A stretch of 15,861 nt of DNA, from the NCBI GenBank assembly GCA_020350085.1, contig CP070706.1:2793977-2809837 (forward strand), given 5' to 3'. Positions 7,189-14,237 of the stretch are shown in pieces. Origin of the DNA: Acidobacteriota bacterium (GTDB lineage: Bacteria; Acidobacteriota; Polarisedimenticolia; J045). Position numbers and translations under genes: made by a program. The first letter of the stretch is position 1. Each line of letters opens with the position of its first letter. A model generated the notes under the pieces. The model was given only the letters and a program-made list of their open reading frames with translations. It did not search any database and was not told the DNA's origin.

Positions 7189-8351
7189 GGTTGCTCCCCT
7201 CGTGCGCTTTCGTCCTCGGCGAGCCCCTCGTAGAACGCGGTGCGGAACCGCTCGAACCGCTGCTCGACGATCGCTCGGCGCATCTTCCGCATCAACTCCA
7301 GGTAGTACCACAAGTTGTGCACCGTGCCGGCGCGAGCCCCGAGCATCTCCCCGCTGGTGTACAGGTGCCGCAGATAGCCGCGCGACAAGCGCCGGCACAC
7401 GGGACAGCCGCAATCTGCATCGAGCGGCTCGGGATCGTCGCGGTAGCGCGCGTTGCGGATGTTGATCGTGCCTCCGGGGGTGAAAAGCTGTGCCGTGCGC
7501 CCGTGCCGCGTCGGCAGCACGCAGTCGAACATGTCGAAGCCGGACGCGACGGCCTCGACCAGGTCCTGCGGCCGACCGATCCCCATCACGTAGCGCGGGC
7601 ATTCGGCGGGAAAAGAAGGTCCCCACTGCTCGATGACGCGTCGCATCTGCTCGCGGCTCTCTCCTACCGACACGCCACCCAGTGCGTAACCGTCGAGCTC
7701 GTGGACCACGGTGCGCTCGAGGCTCTCCTGCCGCAGGTCCGCGAACACGCCGCCCTGGACGATGCCGAGCAGTGCTGCCGACGCGTCGGTGCGCGCCGCG
7801 ACGTTTCGCGGCAGCCAACTCAGAGTGCGCCGCATCGCATCGTCTGCGGCCCGCCGATCCGTCGGCTTCCCGGTGCAGTCGTCGAGCGGCATCATGATGT
7901 CCGAGCCGAGCATTTCCTGGATGCGAATCGACTGCTCCGGCGTGAGCCGGCGCCGGGTGCCCTCGACGTGATCGGAGAACGTCACGCCGTCGTCGTCGAC
8001 GCGGCAGCGCTGCGCGAGCGAGAAGACTTGATAGCCACCCGAGTCGGTCAGAATCGGGCCGTCCCAGCCGCAGAATCGGTGAAGACCGCCCAGATCTCGA
8101 ATCACCTGCTCGCCGGGCCGAACGTGCAAGTGATACGTGTTGGCGAGAACGATCTCGGCGCCGAGCTGACGGACTTCGTCCGGCATCAAGCCCTTCACCG
8201 CGCCTTGCGTGCCCACGGGCATGAACGCCGGCGTGAGGACCGTGCCGCGCCGGGTCGTCAGCCGGCCCGCGCGAGCGTGGCGATCGCGCGCGAGGATCTC
8301 CCACAAGAGCGGACGGCCGCTCGGGCGAGTCTGGATCGGAGCGTCGCTCAT
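7185..8351 (-). CDS. tgt: tRNA-guanine transglycosylase (bacterial TGT)
   Basis: 388 residues, normal for bacterial TGT. The enzyme swaps guanine 34 in tRNAs with GUN anticodons for preQ1. Visible are the base-recognition motif DSGGYQVFSL (D103), LDDC (155-159 region, including C159), the catalytic Asp276 in DMFDCVLPTR, GGVSVGES (225-232, with the Val-Gly pair of preQ1-specific enzymes), and the zinc site C314-x-C316-x2-C319 with H345. GRTAQLFTPGG and INIRNARY are also typical. One small departure is LDDCTGKP, where most bacterial enzymes have FDECxPYP. The ATG at 8351 shares its A with the queA stop (TGATG). The gene overlaps the metallophosphoesterase start by four bases, so it sits mid-operon. 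Confidence 0.96.
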   Translation of the reverse strand: MSDAPIQTRPSGRPLLWEILARDRHARAGRLTTRRGTVLTPAFMPVGTQGAVKGLMPDEVRQLGAEIVLANTYHLHVRPGEQVIRDLGGLHRFCGWDGPILTDSGGYQVFSLAQRCRVDDDGVTFSDHVEGTRRRLTPEQSIRIQEMLGSDIMMPLDDCTGKPTDRRAADDAMRRTLSWLPRNVAARTDASAALLGIVQGGVFADLRQESLERTVVHELDGYALGGVSVGESREQMRRVIEQWGPSFPAECPRYVMGIGRPQDLVEAVASGFDMFDCVLPTRHGRTAQLFTPGGTINIRNARYRDDPEPLDADCGCPVCRRLSRGYLRHLYTSGEMLGARAGTVHNLWYYLELMRKMRRAIVEQRFERFRTAFYEGLAEDESARGEQP

Positions 8352-9418
8352 CAGCGCACCAGCATCGCGTCACCGTAGGAATAGAAGCGGTAGCTGCGCT
8401 CGATCGCCTCGCGGTAAGCGTCCAGCACCCGCTCGCGGCCCGCAAAGCTGGCCACGAGCATCAGCAGTGTGGAGCGCGGCAGATGAAAATTGGTCAGCAG
8501 CATATCGACAAAGCGGAACTGATGCCCGTGCGGCTCGGGAGCGATGAACAGGCGCGTCACGCCCGCACCTGACTGCGGGCCGCCGTCGGGCGCCGGGGCT
8601 CTCGATTCGAGTGCCCGAACGACCGTGGTGCCGACCGCGATGATCCGGCCACCGGCGGCGCGGGTGCGAGCGATCGCGTGGGAACATGTGGCGGAGACCG
8701 AGAACCGCTCGGCGTGCAGCTCGATCTGCTCCGTGCGCCGCACGTGAACCGGCAGAAAGGTCCCCGCCCCCACGTGAAGCGTGAGCGCCGTGATATCGAT
8801 CTGCCGCGCTTGCAGCCGGTCGATCAGCTCGGGCGTGAAATGAAGACCGGCCGTAGGGGCGGCCACCGCGCCGGCGTGCCGCGCGAAGACGGTTTGATAC
8901 CGCTGTCGATCCGTCTCGAGCCGGGAGTCGCCCTCGTGCCGGCGGATATAGGGCGGCAGCGGAGCCCGCCCGTGTTGCTCGAGCAGCAGCTCGATGGGGC
9001 CCGGCCCGGCGAGGCGCACGCGAGCCCGCCCCTGCTCGTCCGGACCGTCCAACAGCGTGGCCGTATAGCCGTCCGGCAAAACCAGTGATTGGCCGCGGGG
9101 CGGGATCCGGCTCGCGCTCACCAGAGAAGACCACGTTCGCGCTTCGCCCGGACCGGCCTCGAGCAGCTCGAGCAGCAGCAGTTCGACCCGTCCACCGCTC
9201 GGCTTGAGAGCGATCAACCGCGCCATCAGAACGCGTGTGTCGTTGACGACGAGTAGATCCCCGGGAGCGAGCAGCTCGGGCAGGTCGTACACGTGGAGAT
9301 GCTCGCAGCGGTTCGAGCCGCGATCGAGCAGCATCAGCCGGGCCGCATCGCGCGGTTCGACCGCCTGCTGGGCGATCAGCTTTCGCGGTAGCTCGTAATC
9401 GAACAGCGATACGTCCAC
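8351..9418 (-). CDS. queA: S-adenosylmethionine:tRNA ribosyltransferase-isomerase
   Basis: 355 residues, full length for QueA. The enzyme moves the ribosyl part of SAM onto preQ1 in tRNA and isomerises it, giving epoxyqueuosine. Family signatures run from the N-terminus FDYELPRKLIAQ, through LLVVNDTRVLMARL and AAPTAGLHFT, to GAGTFLPVHV, TTVVRALES, and the C-terminal TNFHLPRSTLLMLV and YRFYSYGDAML. The start is a GTG, the first possible start after an in-frame upstream stop, and it gives the standard N-terminus. A short hydrophobic reading frame ends four bases upstream, so QueA may depend on its translation; no strong Shine-Dalgarno is seen. The stop overlaps tgt by one base. Confidence 0.96.
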   Translation of the reverse strand: MDVSLFDYELPRKLIAQQAVEPRDAARLMLLDRGSNRCEHLHVYDLPELLAPGDLLVVNDTRVLMARLIALKPSGGRVELLLLELLEAGPGEARTWSSLVSASRIPPRGQSLVLPDGYTATLLDGPDEQGRARVRLAGPGPIELLLEQHGRAPLPPYIRRHEGDSRLETDRQRYQTVFARHAGAVAAPTAGLHFTPELIDRLQARQIDITALTLHVGAGTFLPVHVRRTEQIELHAERFSVSATCSHAIARTRAAGGRIIAVGTTVVRALESRAPAPDGGPQSGAGVTRLFIAPEPHGHQFRFVDMLLTNFHLPRSTLLMLVASFAGRERVLDAYREAIERSYRFYSYGDAMLVR

Positions 9419-9422
9419 GTTG

Positions 9423-9515
9423 CTAGAGCACCTGGCCGATGATCGTGCGGGCGATCAAGAGGGTCATGGCGGCGACGATCGTGCCATACACGACGGCGTT
9501 CGCGGGCGCGAGCAT
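9423..9515 (-). CDS. Probable small membrane peptide (30 aa) upstream of queA
   Basis: A 30-residue frame lies in the gap between queC and queA. It has one hydrophobic helix of about 20 residues (VVYGTIVAAMTLLIARTIIG) after a short polar start, and ends four bases before the queA GTG. Of its 29 sense codons after the ATG, 28 end in G or C, which is strong coding-type bias compared with neutral gap DNA. GAGAG stands eight bases before the ATG. An in-frame GTG at 9551 would give 42 residues, but with a less membrane-like start. The position, translation-coupling distance and codon bias favour a real gene. I do not recognise a family. A DUF2905-type gene precedes queA in some bacteria, but this peptide is too short and lacks that look. 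Confidence 0.55.
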   Translation of the reverse strand: MLAPANAVVYGTIVAAMTLLIARTIIGQVL

Positions 9516-9589
9516 GATGGCTGCTCTCGTTGCCAAGGGCTGGCGGCACACCGAGCGGCGAGCAAGGCGCAGCGGTGATCGGCCCCGGC

Positions 9590-10267
9590 TCATTCAGCGT
9601 ACGCCAGCGGATCGCTGGCTCCCGCGAGACGAAACGCCTCCCGTCGCAGCCAGCACGATTCGCAGCGACCGCACGCGAGGTCCGTTGACCGGTAGCAGGA
9701 CCAGGTCAGCTGCAGCGGCGCATCGAGCGCGAGACCGCGGCGAACGATCTCGGCTTTGCTCAACGCGACCAGCGGGGCTTCGATGCGCAATCGCTGACCC
9801 TCCCGTGCACCGAGCCGCACGGCCCGTTCGAAGGCGCCGAAGAAGGCGGCGCGGCAGTCCGGGTATCCGGAGCTGTCCTGCTCGACGGCGCCGATCCACA
9901 CCGAGCTCGCGCCGATCACCTCGGCCCAGGAAACGCCCGCCGCCAGCAGATGCGCATTGCGAAACGGCACGTAGGTGATCGGTATTTCTCGGCCCGGCGG
10001 TCCGTGCGGTAGCTCGAGAGTCGCATCGGTCAGCGCTGATCCTCCAAGTTCGGCGAGAAAGCCGAGATCGATCACGCACCGCCGCTCGGCCGGCACTCCC
10101 AGGGCGTCGGCAATCTCTTCGAAGGCGCGCCGCTCCCGCGCTGCCGTGCGTTGCCCGTACGTCGCGTGCAGCAACGCGAGCTCGTGCGCGCGAGCCGCCA
10201 TGGCTGCCGTGACGCAGGAGTCGAGTCCACCGGACACGAGCACGATCGCTCGCTGACGCGCTCTCAT
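9590..10267 (-). CDS. queC: 7-cyano-7-deazaguanine synthase
   Basis: 225 residues, the usual QueC size. The enzyme uses ATP and ammonia to convert 7-carboxy-7-deazaguanine (the QueE product) to preQ0, the precursor of queuosine. Visible are the PP-loop SGGLDS (12-17), HATYGQR, the base-binding region PYVPFRN-like (TYVPFRNAHLL) and the zinc-binding cysteines C191, C199, C202 and C205 in SCY...CGRCESC. The ATG at 10267 shares its A with the queE stop (TGATG); the same frame is open further upstream over queE, but that part is low-complexity and not QueC-like. QueE directly upstream supplies the substrate, consistent with pathway-ordered coupling. Confidence 0.96.
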   Translation of the reverse strand: MRARQRAIVLVSGGLDSCVTAAMAARAHELALLHATYGQRTAARERRAFEEIADALGVPAERRCVIDLGFLAELGGSALTDATLELPHGPPGREIPITYVPFRNAHLLAAGVSWAEVIGASSVWIGAVEQDSSGYPDCRAAFFGAFERAVRLGAREGQRLRIEAPLVALSKAEIVRRGLALDAPLQLTWSCYRSTDLACGRCESCWLRREAFRLAGASDPLAYAE

Positions 10268-11052
10268 CAGATGCCTCGGTCGCGCCCGGGCCACAGCAGC
10301 TTGTGCAGCTGGAACTGCAAGCGCGCGCGGAGCCGATCGCTGAGCATCCAGCCCGCCAGCGTCGCCGCATCGAGGCCGCCCTCGACGTCGTGCTCCCGAT
10401 TGACGTCGTGAACGTCCTCGGCGATGTGAGCGTCTTGCACGGGGCTCAGCCAGATCTCTCCGGCAAAGGAGGTCAGCGGCCCTTGTATCCATCGGCGCGC
10501 CGCCTCGTAGTCTGCGCGATCGGCGACGACCATCTTGACCTCGTCGTGCGGCCTGAGACGCGCCAGATTGGCCGCGTCGAACCGATCCGCCATACCCGAC
10601 CCCGGGAGCTTGATATCGAGAATGCAGCTCGCTCGCGCGGGCAGAACCGAGATGTCCTGATCCCCCCCGGTCTCGACGACGACGTCGAGTTCTTCGTCGA
10701 CCGCCAGCCGCCGAACCAGCGGCACGACCGACGGCTGAAGCAGCGGCTCGCCTCCCGTCACGCACACGCGAGGCACGCCGCATTGCAGGATCTCGACGCG
10801 GGTCTGCTCGAGGCTGGTCCAGCGGCCCTCGAAAAAGGCCCACTCGGTGTCGCACCAGCGACACCGTAGCGCACAGCCGGTCAGCCGTACGAACACCGTC
10901 GGCCAGCCGCTGCGCCGCCCTTCACCCTGCAGCGAGACGAACAGCTCGGCGAGGCGCAGCCTGCGATCTCGGGCCTCACTCCAGGGCTCGGCGAGACGCG
11001 CACGGCGCGCTCGTCCCGTCGTGCGGTCAGCTCTCGTGCGGGGCGCCTTCAT
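10267..11052 (-). CDS. queE: 7-carboxy-7-deazaguanine synthase (radical SAM)
   Basis: 261 residues. QueE is a radical-SAM enzyme that contracts carboxytetrahydropterin to 7-carboxy-7-deazaguanine. The 4Fe-4S cluster motif is C60-x3-C64-x2-C67, with the family's WCDTEWAF after it; VTGGEPLLQ (98-106) is the SAM-binding GGE, and the C-terminus has FQLHKLLWP. EIFxSLQGEG is present as ELFVSLQGEG at 36-45. Two oddities: the first 32 residues are an Arg-rich extension absent from most QueE, and residues 205-226 hold an acidic insert (DAHIAEDVHDVNREHDVEGG). The ATG at 11052 overlaps the nfo stop by four bases, which supports this start despite the extension. Confidence 0.94.
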   Translation of the reverse strand: MKAPRTRADRTTGRARRARLAEPWSEARDRRLRLAELFVSLQGEGRRSGWPTVFVRLTGCALRCRWCDTEWAFFEGRWTSLEQTRVEILQCGVPRVCVTGGEPLLQPSVVPLVRRLAVDEELDVVVETGGDQDISVLPARASCILDIKLPGSGMADRFDAANLARLRPHDEVKMVVADRADYEAARRWIQGPLTSFAGEIWLSPVQDAHIAEDVHDVNREHDVEGGLDAATLAGWMLSDRLRARLQFQLHKLLWPGRDRGI

Positions 11053-12017
11053 CGAGCGCTCCGGTCAGAGGGTCGGTGCGGCGCCGCGCGGCGTGGGTCA
11101 CTCGCCGCGCGCGAGCGGGCTGCCTCGCGCCAACGCGTCGCCTCGGCCGCGCTCGGTGCACGGCGGCGCCCGACCAGTCGGCGAAGCACGGCCAAGTTTT
11201 GCTCGTCCTCGAATCCTGTTTCGGTCTTTGGCGTCTCGAGCGACGCCGGGAGCCCGTCGAAACGCTTCTCGTTCATCAGCCGCATGAACGCGGCCCAAGG
11301 AATCGCGCCGAAACCGATGTGCGCGTGTCGATCGACGCGAGATCCGAGCGTCGTCTTCGAGTCGTTGACGTGCCAGGCCTTGAGCCTTTCCGCCCCGACG
11401 ATCGCATCGAAATCCTCCCACGCGCGCTCCCAACCGTCCCGTGTCCCGATGTCGTAACCGGCGGCGTACAGGTGCGCCGTGTCCAAACAGACCCCCACGC
11501 GATCGGGCGCGTCGATGCGGTCGAGAATCGCCCTCAATTGCTCGAAGCGGTAGCCCAAGTTGCTTCCCTGCCCGGCCGTGTTCTCGAGCAGGATCATCAC
11601 GCTCCCCGCGGGCCGCGAGCGGTGCACGTCGTCGATGCCGCGCGCGATGTTGTCGAGCCCGATGCTCTCGCCCGCTCCGACATGGGAACCGGGGTGCATC
11701 ACCAAATACGGGATGCCCAGCTGTTGGCAACGGTCGAACTCGACCAGCAGCGCTCCGACCGACTTCTTCCATAATGCACCATCGCTGGAGCCCACATTGA
11801 TCAAATAGGAATCGTGCGCGAGTACCGGTTGGAGCGCGGCCGCTTCGACCTGCTCGCGGAATCGCGAGACCTCGTCGGCCGGCAGTGAACGAGCGGCCCA
11901 CTGGTTGCTCGACTTGGTGAACACCTGCAACGCCTCGCAGCCACACCGGACCGCGCGCTCGACGGCTCGGTCGAGTCCCCCGGCGATCGACATGTGCGCT
12001 CCGAGCCTCGGCGGCAT
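11049..12017 (-). CDS. nfo: Endonuclease IV (AP endonuclease)
   Basis: 322 residues. Nfo cuts DNA at abasic sites and removes blocked 3' ends in base-excision repair. All nine trinuclear zinc ligands are seen: H68, H108, E145 (LLENT), D179 and H182 (CLDTAHLYAAGYD), H216 (WHVNDSK), D229 and H231 (DRHAHIGFG) and E261 (LETP). The spacing agrees almost residue for residue with the well-studied E. coli enzyme. I prefer the ATG at 12017 to an in-frame TTG six bases upstream because GGGGGGAG ends seven bases before it. Residues 281-322 are an Arg-rich tail beyond the usual end near 285, possibly a DNA-binding addition or drift. It heads the queuosine operon, an unusual partner, and overlaps queE by four bases. 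Confidence 0.95.
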   Translation of the reverse strand: MPPRLGAHMSIAGGLDRAVERAVRCGCEALQVFTKSSNQWAARSLPADEVSRFREQVEAAALQPVLAHDSYLINVGSSDGALWKKSVGALLVEFDRCQQLGIPYLVMHPGSHVGAGESIGLDNIARGIDDVHRSRPAGSVMILLENTAGQGSNLGYRFEQLRAILDRIDAPDRVGVCLDTAHLYAAGYDIGTRDGWERAWEDFDAIVGAERLKAWHVNDSKTTLGSRVDRHAHIGFGAIPWAAFMRLMNEKRFDGLPASLETPKTETGFEDEQNLAVLRRLVGRRRAPSAAEATRWREAARSRAASDPRRAAPHRPSDRSAR

Positions 12018-12024
12018 GCGCAAG

Positions 12025-12040
12025 CTCCCCCCGCATTATC
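12025..12040 (-). promoter_or_regulatory. Candidate -10 box and Shine-Dalgarno for nfo
   Basis: On the minus strand GATAAT (12040-12035) differs from TATAAT at one base, striking in this GC-rich DNA. It is followed by GGGGGGAG (12032-12025), a Shine-Dalgarno seven bases before the nfo ATG. No good -35 (TTGACA) is seen at 16-18 bases. If used, transcription would start about 10 bases before the ATG. Confidence 0.4.
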
Positions 12041-12060
12041 GACCGAGAGTGGCGTGCGCG

Positions 12061-12091
12061 AAAAAAGTGCGCCGCGGCCCGATCAGCGGCG
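12061..12091 (-). terminator. Intrinsic terminator after the unknown gene
   Basis: On the minus strand a six-base stem, CGCCGC (12091-12086) with GCGGCG (12075-12070), closes a 10-base loop and is followed three bases later by six T residues (12066-12061). The stem spans the stop region of the 233-residue gene. A short stem plus a T-tract is the classic form. It would separate the mpl unit from the nfo-queuosine operon. Confidence 0.5.
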
Positions 12092-12784
12092 GCGGCTCGG
12101 GCTGGCGGGACCGACGGGCTCGTCGGGCTCCACCATCTCCACGAGCGCGACCTCCTCGAGGACCGCGCGACGGAGCCAGCCTTCTATCGGGGACAGCGCA
12201 TCATCCCCGCGCCCGCTTCCAGGCGGAACGAACGCCGCAAGCTGCTCCATCTCGGCCTTGGTCAAAAACGCTCCCGTAGCTGCCAACGGGCCGCCTCGCT
12301 GCAGCGCCCGGTCGATCAGCGCGAGCGGCACACACGCCGGCGGCGGCGCATCCGCACCGAACGTACCGCTGCGCTCGAGCAACTCGCGAATTGGCCTGGC
12401 CCAGTGGGAGAGCGTCGGCAGCGGCGCCGCGGGAAGTGACCGGCGGCGGCGGCGTACTAGCGCGCGCACCAAGCCCGCCAACGCCGAGCCGGCCACACTG
12501 CGATGACCCAGGCTCACGAGCGAACATTCATCTTCAACGCGGCAGCCGCGGCCGGCAAGACAGCGCGACGGGCTCAGGCCGATCGACTCGTGGAGGGCCA
12601 CGCAGGCGGCTGCAGGAAACGCGGCGAGTTCTCGGGCGGCGTCGTCGACCTCGAGATGCTCGCGCTCGGCCAGCCGCAGCAGTCTTCGTTTTCGCCCGCC
12701 GCCGATCGCCTTGGTGAGTGCATCCAGCATCTCGCTCCAGACGGCGCCGTCGATCGGAACGAGCTCGGGCGCAACGGCGTTCAC
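12083..12784 (-). CDS. Unrecognised protein with a regular Cys cluster
   Basis: 233 residues that I cannot assign to a family. It looks like a soluble, alanine/arginine-rich, mostly helical protein with no signal peptide or membrane helix. Features: a basic run at 31-37; cysteines C61, C75, C81 and C87, the last three spaced x5/x5, with nearby H94; an Arg5 run at 111-115; and an acidic C-terminal stretch near 210-222 ending in RRR. G/C-ending codons dominate, and the frame is clean, so it is probably real. The GTG start overlaps the mpl stop (GTGA) and has GGGAG upstream, so it is translationally coupled to Mpl. That suggests a link to cell-wall recycling or simply shared expression; metal binding by the cysteines is only a possibility. 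Confidence 0.75.
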   Translation of the reverse strand: MNAVAPELVPIDGAVWSEMLDALTKAIGGGRKRRLLRLAEREHLEVDDAARELAAFPAAACVALHESIGLSPSRCLAGRGCRVEDECSLVSLGHRSVAGSALAGLVRALVRRRRRSLPAAPLPTLSHWARPIRELLERSGTFGADAPPPACVPLALIDRALQRGGPLAATGAFLTKAEMEQLAAFVPPGSGRGDDALSPIEGWLRRAVLEEVALVEMVEPDEPVGPASPSRRR

Positions 12785-14211
12785 GACGCGCTCCCACCGA
12801 GCCGCTCGCGCAGCGACGCCGCCAGGCCGCCGAACCCCCCGTTGGACATCAGCACGATGCGATCGCCGGCGAGCCGCTCGGCGAGCAGCCGCGCGAGAAT
12901 CTCCGCCGGCTCGCAGGGACCGTGGGCGTCGGTGCCCCGCTCGCGCAGCCGGGCGGCCAACGCGGCCACGTCGAGCCGCTGTTCGACGCTGAAGCGCTCG
13001 GGCCGATCGACCGGTCCGATGAAAACGCGATCGGCCCCGGCGAGCGCTCGTTCGAGCCGGCTCGCGATCAACGAGCGCACCATCGTGTTCGAGCGCGGCT
13101 CCACGCAGGCGATCAGACGCCCACCGGTGGGCACCTGCGCCCGCAGCGTCGCGAGCGTGTGCGCGATCGCGGTCGGGTGGTGCGCGAAATCGTCGTAGAC
13201 GATCACCCCGTCGCGCGCCGTCACGAGCTCCAGTCGACGGCGCGGAGGCCGGAACCGCGACAGCAGCGGAACCGCCGTCTCGAGCGCGAGTCCCGCCGCG
13301 CGCGCCGCCGCCAACGCAGCGAGCGCGTTCTTCGCGTTGTGCGGCCCGGGCAGTGCCAGCTGCGCCTCGGCGACCGGACGGCCGCGATCGAGCACGACGA
13401 ACCGCTGCCCGCCGGCATCGTCCCGGCGCTCTCGAACGCTCAGATCCAGCTTCTCTTCGAGCCCGACGCGCACGACCCTGGCGGGCGCGTTCTCGGACAG
13501 CCGGCGAGCGATCTCATCCTCGCCGTCGACGACCAGCGTGCCGCTGGCCGGAACCAGTCGCACGAACAGCGCGAACGCCCGCTCGACGGCGGCGAGATCA
13601 CGGTAAATGTCGGCGTGGTCGAACTCGACCCCGCCCAGCACGGCGATCCGAGGCCAGTAGTGGAGGAACTTCGGCCCCTTGTCGAAAAAGGCCGTGTCGT
13701 ACTCGTCGCCCTCCACGATCAGATCGTCGCCGCCCGCCAGACGGGCACCGCTGGCGAAGTTGCCCGGCAGGCCACCGATGACGAACGACGGCTCGCGTCC
13801 GGCCGCATCGTGCAGCGCGGCCAACATTGAGGCCGTCGTCGTCTTTCCGTGCGTCCCGGCCACGACACTGACCCTGCGGCCCGGGACCAACAAGCGCTCG
13901 ATCAGCTCTGCCATCGAACACAGCGGCATGCCGCGATCGAGCGCCAGCTCGAGCTCCGGGTTGCCGCGTGAGATCGCGTTGCCGACGACGACGAGTTCCG
14001 GCGCCGGATCGAGATGCGAGCCATCGAACGGCGTGGCGACGGCGATCCCGGCTGCAGCGAGCGCGTCTGACGCCGGCGGATAGACCGCGCGGTCGGAACC
14101 GCGAACGCGGGCGCCGCGCGACGAGAGCAGAACGGCCATCGCCGACATGGCGACGCCGCCGATGCCGATGAAGTACACGTTCGACGGCCACGATGCCGGC
14201 CAGCGCCCCAT
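12781..14211 (-). CDS. mpl: UDP-MurNAc:murein tripeptide ligase
   Basis: 476 residues, the normal size. Mpl joins recycled L-Ala-gamma-D-Glu-meso-DAP to UDP-MurNAc in the cytoplasm, returning cell-wall peptide to peptidoglycan synthesis. The three Mur-ligase domains are visible: an N-terminal UDP-binding Rossmann fold (FIGIGGVAMSA, 14-24), the ATP-binding loop GTHGKTTT (119-126), and the C-terminal domain with DDFAHHPTAI. EGDEYDTAFFDKGPKFLHY (167-185) and EFDHADIYRDL (196-206) separate Mpl from MurC. The ATG at 14211 has AGGAAG seven bases upstream. Its presence argues for a Gram-negative wall with meso-DAP. Confidence 0.95.
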   Translation of the reverse strand: MGRWPASWPSNVYFIGIGGVAMSAMAVLLSSRGARVRGSDRAVYPPASDALAAAGIAVATPFDGSHLDPAPELVVVGNAISRGNPELELALDRGMPLCSMAELIERLLVPGRRVSVVAGTHGKTTTASMLAALHDAAGREPSFVIGGLPGNFASGARLAGGDDLIVEGDEYDTAFFDKGPKFLHYWPRIAVLGGVEFDHADIYRDLAAVERAFALFVRLVPASGTLVVDGEDEIARRLSENAPARVVRVGLEEKLDLSVRERRDDAGGQRFVVLDRGRPVAEAQLALPGPHNAKNALAALAAARAAGLALETAVPLLSRFRPPRRRLELVTARDGVIVYDDFAHHPTAIAHTLATLRAQVPTGGRLIACVEPRSNTMVRSLIASRLERALAGADRVFIGPVDRPERFSVEQRLDVAALAARLRERGTDAHGPCEPAEILARLLAERLAGDRIVLMSNGGFGGLAASLRERLGGSAS

Positions 14212-14237
14212 GTCAGTCTTCCTGCCGCGTCATGGAG

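Noticed and set aside
7191..8378. 395-residue frame on the plus strand opposite tgt
   Set aside because: It is the complement of a clear TGT gene; composition is shadow-like and no motif is seen.
6163..8445. Very long frame continuing upstream of the metallophosphoesterase through tgt
   Set aside because: The upstream part is Arg/Ser-rich with no motif and lies in another frame of a clear tgt gene; the overlapping GTG with a Shine-Dalgarno gives the normal LpxH start.
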